A program made the translations under genes and the position numbers. Shown here piece after piece: positions 15,388 through 20,206 of a stretch of 20,206 bases of DNA. The notes under the pieces are model-generated. The model was not told the origin of the DNA and searched no databases. It saw nothing but the letters and a program-made list of their open reading frames with translations. This stretch comes from Puniceispirillum sp965657105 (GTDB taxonomy: Bacteria > Pseudomonadota > Alphaproteobacteria > Puniceispirillales > Puniceispirillaceae). How positions within the stretch are numbered: position 1 is the stretch's first letter; each line of letters opens with the position of its first letter. Where the stretch lies: NCBI RefSeq assembly GCF_965657105.1, contig NZ_CBFHNB010000043.1:1-20206 (forward strand). The letters run 5' to 3'.

Positions 15388-15828
15388 CTAACGCGCCATT
15401 GTTTCGGCTAGTTGCGTAACGGTCATTTCGATCTGTGCCTGATCGATAATTTCCCCGACCATCCCATTGACCAGCGTTTCGCCACAATCATTCGGATCGA
15501 TGAAAATGCCGAAATCATCATTGCCAAATCTGTTCGCGGGGATCCAGGCAAAGATCGGAATATGCCCCGCTGGTGCATTGCGGGCAAATTCATCCGACAA
15601 AGCCTCGGGGCTGGCATAGTCACAGGTTACGGCAACGCCAACAAAAAAGCTCTGCGCGCCAGCTTTGCCCCCATCGCCAGCTGTGCCCACATCCATAATA
15701 ACCGGCATGGTCACGACGCAGTTGCGCAGGTCGTCGGTTTTCATCGCCATCGCCAGATTACCTTCATGATGTTCCATGATGCTGGCAAGCGGCACGAAAT
15801 AAGTGTGCGATGTCGTTTCCTGAGGCAT
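15388..15828 (-). CDS. Hypothetical protein, 146 residues
   Basis: I do not recognise the family. The product is acidic, has no signal peptide or membrane helix, and contains 'VVTMPVIMDVGTAGDGG', 'FFVGVAVTCDYASPEALSDEFAR', 'IPIFAWIPANRFGNDDFGIFIDPNDC' and a C-terminal helix-like 'IIDQAQIEMTVTQLAETMAR' (key segments only). Three Cys residues (about 37, 69, 114) are spread out and suggest no metal site. The alternation of small hydrophobic strands suggests a compact alpha/beta fold. It is judged real because it lies in the same direction between ppx and the UPF0178 gene with short gaps (53 and 46 nt) and has a balanced composition. A longer open frame on the other strand (15412-15885) has a Cys/His/Arg-rich, shadow-like product. 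There is no strong ribosome site. Confidence 0.7.
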   Translation of the reverse strand: MPQETTSHTYFVPLASIMEHHEGNLAMAMKTDDLRNCVVTMPVIMDVGTAGDGGKAGAQSFFVGVAVTCDYASPEALSDEFARNAPAGHIPIFAWIPANRFGNDDFGIFIDPNDCGETLVNGMVGEIIDQAQIEMTVTQLAETMAR

Positions 15829-15881
15829 ATCAATAATCCGTTACTAAATAGTCGGCGTGACGACAGCTCGATCAGACCGTC

Positions 15882-17366
15882 TTAATGTTCTATTATGATC
15901 GATGCTGAGCACTTAATGCTTTGCGCCAGCAATGTAAAGCGACGCTCTGCATGTTCATCAATCAGCGCCGCGGCACCCGCCTCCACATGCAAAGTCAGCA
16001 CCTTTTTGGCAACACTCAGACGGATTTTACCAAGGTCGGTTGCTGTACCACCACTAAAGAACATGGCAAAACGCAGCCCCAGACCAATAGCAACCGCCTG
16101 TTTGCGATGCGCCTCACCCAGAATATGCCGCAATTCTCTTGGTCGCGCCTTATTTTGCTTCAGCCCGACATGCCGGTGATAGATAGCCAGCGCCAGCCAG
16201 ATCCGGTCTTTATGCGTGATGCAGTTTGCAGGCAGTCCCAACACACGGCGGGCGGCCAGATCACCGCGAATATCTTCATGCTCGTTCCAGCAGAAATCTG
16301 CCAGATAACAGGCCGCTTCGAGTAGTCTGTTGAAATGCTTACTATCCGAGGTCATCTGCAACGGCTTTAGAAAGGTAAACAGCTTTTCCGGCACATCGGG
16401 AAAGCGGCTATTATTCTGATAGATTTCCGAACAGACCGCCAGCAGAAAATCGGCGCGCTCAGCATCATTCAGTTCATACGCGGCGATCACCCCATCTCGT
16501 ATAGAGGTGCCGCTAATCTCCAGCTTGGCCACTTTAGCCGTGCGCATCAAAGCCCGCATGACTCGCGCGGCGGTTGGCATGGTCTTTTTTCGGCCTTCGG
16601 GAATGCCGCCTACATCGGATATATCGCTGACAATATGGTTCAGAATGTCAATCGCGTCATCGGCATCCATCTTCAGCCCGTGCAATACTGAAAGCGGATA
16701 GCGTGCTTCCTCGATAAATGCCAGCCCAAGGGCGCGGAAACTGCCACCGACGCCATATAATTTCAGGTCCTTTTTCGCGCCAAGCCATTTTACGCCAGCC
16801 AGCGCCTTATCTATATCCTTGTCGCTCACATTTGATAAATGGCCGATATTCAGACTGATCGAATGTTTCACTTCGCCTTTTTCAAGGCGCACAATTTCCA
16901 AACTACCACCGCCAAGATCGGCCACGATACCACTGGCACCGGGGATATTCAGAACCAGCCCTTTGCTGACATAATGTGCTTCTTCGCTTTGCGATAGCAC
17001 GCGGATGGGATGCCCCAGCGCGGCTTCGGCAGGGGTGATAAAATCAGCAGCATTAGTGGCGCGGCGCACAGCTGCTGTGGCCACCGCATATACCCGGCTG
17101 ACACCCATGTTTGACAGCACATGGGCAAAGCGCGTGATCGTCGTTACCGCAACATCAATACGGTCTTGATTCAAAATTCCGGTCTTATCAAGATTGGCCC
17201 CAAGCCGACAGTTCGAGCGTTCATTGAAAAGGGGAAACGGATACCGCCCGTTATTCGCATAAACAACCAGCCTTAACGAATTTGAGCCAATATCGATAAC
17301 GGCCACACGTTCGGTTCGGGTTTCGGCTTTGGCTGGTGCCATGGTATAAACAGAAGCTATAGTCAT
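15882..17366 (-). CDS. ppx: Ppx/GppA family phosphatase (exopolyphosphatase / pppGpp phosphohydrolase)
   Basis: With the ATG at 17366 the protein has 494 residues, normal for the family. It shows the ASKHA nucleotide-binding fold: phosphate-1 motif 'VAVIDIGSNSLRLVVY' (21-36), 'VYAVATAAVRRATN', 'VLSQSEEAHYVSKGL' with the catalytic-type Glu, and phosphate-2 motif 'GIVADLGGGSLEIVRL'. The C-terminal part has the helical 'AACYLADFCWNEHEDIRGDLAARRVLG...IWLALAIYHRHVG' region of longer Ppx proteins (key words given). It splits phosphate from polyphosphate or pppGpp, linking phosphate store and stringent response. An in-frame extension to 17522 is rejected: its residues are low-complexity and not family-like. 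No ppk gene is in the window. Ppx and GppA cannot be told apart by sequence alone. Confidence 0.92.
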   Translation of the reverse strand: MTIASVYTMAPAKAETRTERVAVIDIGSNSLRLVVYANNGRYPFPLFNERSNCRLGANLDKTGILNQDRIDVAVTTITRFAHVLSNMGVSRVYAVATAAVRRATNAADFITPAEAALGHPIRVLSQSEEAHYVSKGLVLNIPGASGIVADLGGGSLEIVRLEKGEVKHSISLNIGHLSNVSDKDIDKALAGVKWLGAKKDLKLYGVGGSFRALGLAFIEEARYPLSVLHGLKMDADDAIDILNHIVSDISDVGGIPEGRKKTMPTAARVMRALMRTAKVAKLEISGTSIRDGVIAAYELNDAERADFLLAVCSEIYQNNSRFPDVPEKLFTFLKPLQMTSDSKHFNRLLEAACYLADFCWNEHEDIRGDLAARRVLGLPANCITHKDRIWLALAIYHRHVGLKQNKARPRELRHILGEAHRKQAVAIGLGLRFAMFFSGGTATDLGKIRLSVAKKVLTLHVEAGAAALIDEHAERRFTLLAQSIKCSASIIIEH

Positions 17367-17643
17367 GCGCCATTCTTGGATAAATGACGGGCGCTGACAA
17401 GCGGGTATTATCCAAATAACGATGAAAAGTTGATTTAGGTGATGATTATATTTCGTCTGGTGGCAAATCGGCATATTATAGGTAATAGTTATCGTGATAT
17501 GGCTATTGATCCTGATCGGCACGATCCCATTTCAATATCATGAAATAAATCTTTATGAACGGGCAAAAATGTCATCACTCTCAAGCCAGCTAGATATCAA
17601 TTAGACATGCCGTCACACATGGCGGCGGGCGTCCTATAATACG
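17367..17643. other. Divergent intergenic region between ppx and the DUF4396 gene
   Basis: The 277-nt gap should contain the ppx promoter (leftward). A small dyad, ATTTCA/TGAAAT, is at 17529-17546. Its right end may contain coding sequence: codons 17605-17643 in frame with the DUF4396 gene read 'TCRHTWRRASYNT', which looks like the normal N-terminus of that family. A TATAAT at 17635-17640 with GTCACA 17 nt upstream resembles a promoter, but it lies only 3 nt before the ATG and also encodes Tyr-Asn in that frame. Confidence 0.45.
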
Positions 17644-18015
17644 ATGTGGTGTTTGATTGGTTGTGCCATTGGCGATCTTGGCACTATTGCGTTCTTTCAA
17701 TATACGGGCATTCCCTGGTCAACTTTGGCGATTATGTCGCTTGCGATTTTCAACGGGCTTCTCACCTCGATCATTCTGGAAACGATTATTCTTAGCCGCC
17801 AGATGGCGCTTGATATCACCATTAAAACCGCATGCGGCATGTCACTTGTCTCGATGCTTGCCATGGAAATAGCGATGAATCTGGTCGATTTAGCTATAAC
17901 AGGCGGGGCGGGGCTCACCTTAACCGTCATGCCGGTGATGCTAGCAGCCGGATTTCTGGCACCGCTTCCCTATAATTACTGGCGGCTAAAGGCGCTTGGC
18001 AAGGCCTGCCATTAA
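17644..18015 (+). CDS. DUF4396 membrane protein, N-terminus uncertain
   Basis: The 123-residue product has about four membrane helices. It carries the conserved DUF4396 pieces 'CLIGCAIGDLGTI' near the start, 'TACGMSLVSMLAMEIAMNLVD' (about 62-82) and the C-terminal 'FLAPLPYNYWRLKALGKACH'. The function of the family is unknown; its conserved Cys, Met, Glu and His residues have led to ideas of metal handling, not established. Family members usually have about 10-30 residues before the CL.GC motif, while this frame has only Met-Trp. The upstream in-frame codons look family-like but have no start and meet a TAG at 17602-17604; beyond that, an ATG at 17569 opens the same frame. So the gene may be shortened, start unusually, or carry a nonsense codon. 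No ribosome site precedes 17644. Confidence 0.8.
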   Translation: MWCLIGCAIGDLGTIAFFQYTGIPWSTLAIMSLAIFNGLLTSIILETIILSRQMALDITIKTACGMSLVSMLAMEIAMNLVDLAITGGAGLTLTVMPVMLAAGFLAPLPYNYWRLKALGKACH

Positions 18016-18086
18016 ATTCATCTTCATCTTGACGATATGCGGCTTCACCGCTTTGATATGACAAGTGATGCAACTAAGGTGATATG

Positions 18087-19025
18087 ATGAAATTTGGAAT
18101 TCTGGGTGACGCCAAGATCAGCCGTGAAAAATTAATACCAGCGATACAGACAGCCGGACATGAGATTATCCAGATTGGCCGCCGCAATCCGGATACGCCA
18201 TCCGACAACCCGCTTTATGATGGCATGATTCAGTCCAGCTATGAAGATGTGCTGGCTGATCCGGATGTTGAGGCGGTCTATATTCCCCTGCCCAATCATC
18301 TGCATGTGCCATGGACAATCCGCGCGATAGAGGCTGGCAAACATGTATTATGTGAAAAGCCGATTGCCCTGAACGAAGCCGAGCTTGACCAGCTTGAGGC
18401 CGCATCCCGTGCCTCAGACGTTTATGTCTATGAAGGCTTCATGATCCGGCATCACCCGCAATGGGCATGGATCACCGACGTTGATATTGGCACCCCCCAT
18501 GCGATTCAGACGCATTTCTGTTATCCGCCACGCCCCACACAGGATGTGCGCAATGTCGCCACATTTGGCGGCGGGCCTCTCTATGATATTGGCTGCTATG
18601 CGATCATGGCTGGCATATTGATATTTGGCGGTGCGCCTGAACATATCTCATGTCATGTTGAAATGGATGGTAACCGCGGCATCGAAAAGCTGGCCAGTGG
18701 TATGCTGATCTGGCCACAAGGCCGCCATCTGACCTTTACCGTTTCCAGCAGTTCGGCTTTGACGCAGATGGTGCATGTGATCGGCAGTGATGGCTGGGCA
18801 CGGCTGAATATTCCGTTCAATCCGCAGGGGGCAACAACAGCGCAATGGGGTCAGAACGTCCTTGGCGATGATGCTGAGCGCATGTCATTTCCGGCTTGTG
18901 ATCAATATGCAATTATGGTTGCGGATTTTGTAGCCCATGCCAAAGCGGGGGCAAAGCCTGATTTCACCCATAGCCGTACGACCACGAAAACCATCGATGC
19001 CTTGCTCTCTGCGCGGCATCGCTAA
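18087..19025 (+). CDS. Gfo/Idh/MocA family NAD(P)-dependent oxidoreductase
   Basis: The protein of 312 residues has the family's two domains. The N-terminal Rossmann domain begins 'MKFGILGDAKIS' and includes 'YIPLPNHLHVPWTIRAIEAGKHVLCEKPIAL' features (PLPN.LH at about 67-73, EKP at 90-92). The C-terminal substrate domain has 'GGGPLYDIGCY' (about 161-171) with the usual Asp and Tyr. The family oxidises or reduces sugars, inositols and related polyols with NAD(P)(H) in the cytoplasm; the substrate here cannot be assigned. The start is taken at 18087, 7 nt after AAGG; ATG at 18084 is only 4 nt from it. Its TAA overlaps the ATG of the MFS gene by one base, so the two form an operon and probably share a pathway. 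Confidence 0.93.
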   Translation: MKFGILGDAKISREKLIPAIQTAGHEIIQIGRRNPDTPSDNPLYDGMIQSSYEDVLADPDVEAVYIPLPNHLHVPWTIRAIEAGKHVLCEKPIALNEAELDQLEAASRASDVYVYEGFMIRHHPQWAWITDVDIGTPHAIQTHFCYPPRPTQDVRNVATFGGGPLYDIGCYAIMAGILIFGGAPEHISCHVEMDGNRGIEKLASGMLIWPQGRHLTFTVSSSSALTQMVHVIGSDGWARLNIPFNPQGATTAQWGQNVLGDDAERMSFPACDQYAIMVADFVAHAKAGAKPDFTHSRTTTKTIDALLSARHR

Positions 19026-20191
19026 TGATATCATCATCGATCACCCCGCAGGATATAAACCAGACAAGATTTTCGATTTCATTCGGATTTTTTGGACAAG
19101 GTGCCTTTTTTGGCATGTGGGGCGTATTGGTTCCGGAACGAAGCGCCAGCCTTGGACTTGACCCATTGATGCTGGCCTTGTTTCTGCTGGTTATTGGCAT
19201 TAGCCTATGTGCTGGCATTGCCCTAGTCACACGCTTTGAACAACATATGCCCACCACCAGCATATTGCGGCTTGGTGGGCCGTTATTGGCGTTTTCCATT
19301 GCTGTCTGCTTTTTAACATTGTCTCTACCTGTTTTTTATATTGCTGGCATGTTTACCGGCATTGCTGCCGGGCTTCTCGAAGCCGGATTAAACACCCAAG
19401 CATCGCAATGGGAACAGCAATCAGACCGCCGTGGCATGTCATTCTTTCATGCCATGTTTTCAGCTGGCATGCTGATCGGCGCGCTTGTTATCACCGGCCT
19501 ATTTAAGATGAATATAATGCTTTCAATCGGTATCATTTCTGGTGCCGTTATCTACGGCATAGGCATGATGTGGCGCACCCAATGGATGCGCGATCCCGCA
19601 TCATCTGCCAGCACCACCGACGCCACCATATCCTTGAACAAAGCCATCATCGCATTTCTTGGCCTACTGATTTTCATCAGCACCTTAATCGAAGGTGGGG
19701 TGGTGGACTGGTCAGCACTGCATCTGCATCAATATCACAATCTGTCACTTGAAGAGGCAGGTCGTCCCGTACTCATGTTCAGCGTAGCAATGACATCAAT
19801 CCGGCTTGTCGGCGACCGGCTGGCATCCCATTTCCAGACGCATCTATTGCTGGCTGTTCCCATGTTGGCGGCGGCGGTTGTTTTGTCACTCGCGCTTTAC
19901 AGTGGCCAGCCAACGATCATTATCATTGCCTATGGATTGCTGGGGCTGGCGCTTGGTAATGCCTTTCCCTTAATCATTTCCACCGCAGGGCGACTAAGCG
20001 GCAACAAACCCTTGCGGCAGATTTCTATGATTATCGCCTGTGCCTATTTCGGGTTGCTTACCGGACCTGCCTTGCTTGGTCTTATCGCATATATGACGGA
20101 TCTGAACATGACGATCCTAGCATTGGCGGGACTGGCATTGGTTTCGGGTGTCGCCTGTTTATCACTGCCGCGCATTTTGAAACCAGATTAA
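19025..20191 (+). CDS. MFS permease, probably sugar- or polyol-type (YbjJ/FucP-like)
   Basis: The 388-residue protein has about twelve membrane helices. Its N-terminus 'FSISFGFFGQGAFFGMWGVLVPERSASLGLDP' and 'GIAAGLLEAGLNTQASQWEQQ...SFFHAMFSAGMLIGAL' (key parts) resemble the branch of MFS proteins with FucP/YbjJ, in which 'N.Q' and 'H..FS.G' are conserved in helices 4-5. A mid-protein segment 'FISTLIEGGVVDWSALHL' is also typical of YbjJ-like transporters ('EG...DWS..YL'). It lies in the inner membrane. TAATG overlap with the oxidoreductase gene implies coupled translation and a common substrate, either taken up or exported. The gene is complete; 15 bases of the window remain after its stop. 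Confidence 0.9.
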   Translation: MISSSITPQDINQTRFSISFGFFGQGAFFGMWGVLVPERSASLGLDPLMLALFLLVIGISLCAGIALVTRFEQHMPTTSILRLGGPLLAFSIAVCFLTLSLPVFYIAGMFTGIAAGLLEAGLNTQASQWEQQSDRRGMSFFHAMFSAGMLIGALVITGLFKMNIMLSIGIISGAVIYGIGMMWRTQWMRDPASSASTTDATISLNKAIIAFLGLLIFISTLIEGGVVDWSALHLHQYHNLSLEEAGRPVLMFSVAMTSIRLVGDRLASHFQTHLLLAVPMLAAAVVLSLALYSGQPTIIIIAYGLLGLALGNAFPLIISTAGRLSGNKPLRQISMIIACAYFGLLTGPALLGLIAYMTDLNMTILALAGLALVSGVACLSLPRILKPD

Positions 20192-20206
20192 TGCCGATTG
20201 TCTAAA

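Noticed and set aside
15412..15885. A 157-codon open frame on the plus strand opposite the 146-residue hypothetical protein
   Set aside because: Its product is rich in His, Arg, Ile and Cys in the manner of antisense shadows, it overlaps the ppx end, and it breaks the direction of the cluster.
17367..17522. N-terminal extension of the Ppx/GppA protein by 52 residues
   Set aside because: The added residues are low-complexity (Ile, Thr, His, Asn) and precede the family start; the ATG at 17366 gives normal length.
1..20206. Defence system, prophage, integron, CRISPR array or tRNA gene
   Set aside because: I looked through the gaps on both strands and found no spaced direct repeats, cloverleaf-like sequences, recombinase genes or terminal inverted repeats.

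Overview
The window looks like a chromosomal stretch of a free-living, probably marine alphaproteobacterium. The proteins have an alphaproteobacterial style: a rhizobial-type ArsC with an AqpS-like aquaporin, a Ppx/GppA protein of the alpha type, and a DUF4396 protein. Base composition is moderate, and genes are tightly packed with many 1-4 nt overlaps. A SAR116-like (Puniceispirillum-like) source would fit, but this is inference from gene style and composition and no marker gene proves it. I see no tRNA, rRNA, CRISPR array, insertion sequence, integrase or phage gene. Most genes are household or transport functions.

Layout, left to right. (1) 1-717 (+): 3' part of an amidase-signature hydrolase. 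(2) 774-5194 (-): a two-gene RND efflux operon, adaptor first and pump second, joined by an ATGA overlap. (3) 5384-6997 (-): a GMC-family FAD alcohol/choline dehydrogenase-like enzyme. (4) 7091-8643 (-): pyrE followed by two half-size YeeE/YedE membrane proteins that touch at TGATG. (5) 8931-10178 (+): a stomatin/QmcA-like SPFH protein directly followed by a short NfeD-like membrane protein. (6) 10201-12021 (-): GTPase TypA/BipA. (7) 12169-14580 (-): a probable arsenic-resistance unit made of arsC, an AqpS-like aquaglyceroporin and a Bcr/CflA-type MFS exporter. (8) 14697-14846 (+): a 49-residue DUF2256 zinc-ribbon-like gene that is easy to overlook. (9) 14880-17366 (-): Ppx/GppA phosphatase, an unrecognised 146-residue protein and a YaiI-type UPF0178 protein. 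(10) 17644-18015 (+): a DUF4396 membrane protein with a doubtful N-terminus. (11) 18087-20191 (+): a Gfo/Idh/MocA oxidoreductase overlapping an MFS permease.

How genes may work together. In the arsC unit, arsenate would be reduced to arsenite by ArsC and leave through the channel, as in the known Sinorhizobium arsC/aqpS arrangement; the MFS gene ten bases downstream may add a further export route. The oxidoreductase and permease at the right edge probably import and convert one small polyol or sugar-like compound. The SPFH/NfeD pair is a membrane microdomain module. No gap without a gene is longer than 300 bases; the largest (8644-8930 and 17367-17643) are described as features. No clearly new multi-gene system is visible. 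The points most worth checking are the arsenic-type operon with its MFS partner, the possible amber codon at the start of the DUF4396 gene, and the short tandem duplications at two gene ends.
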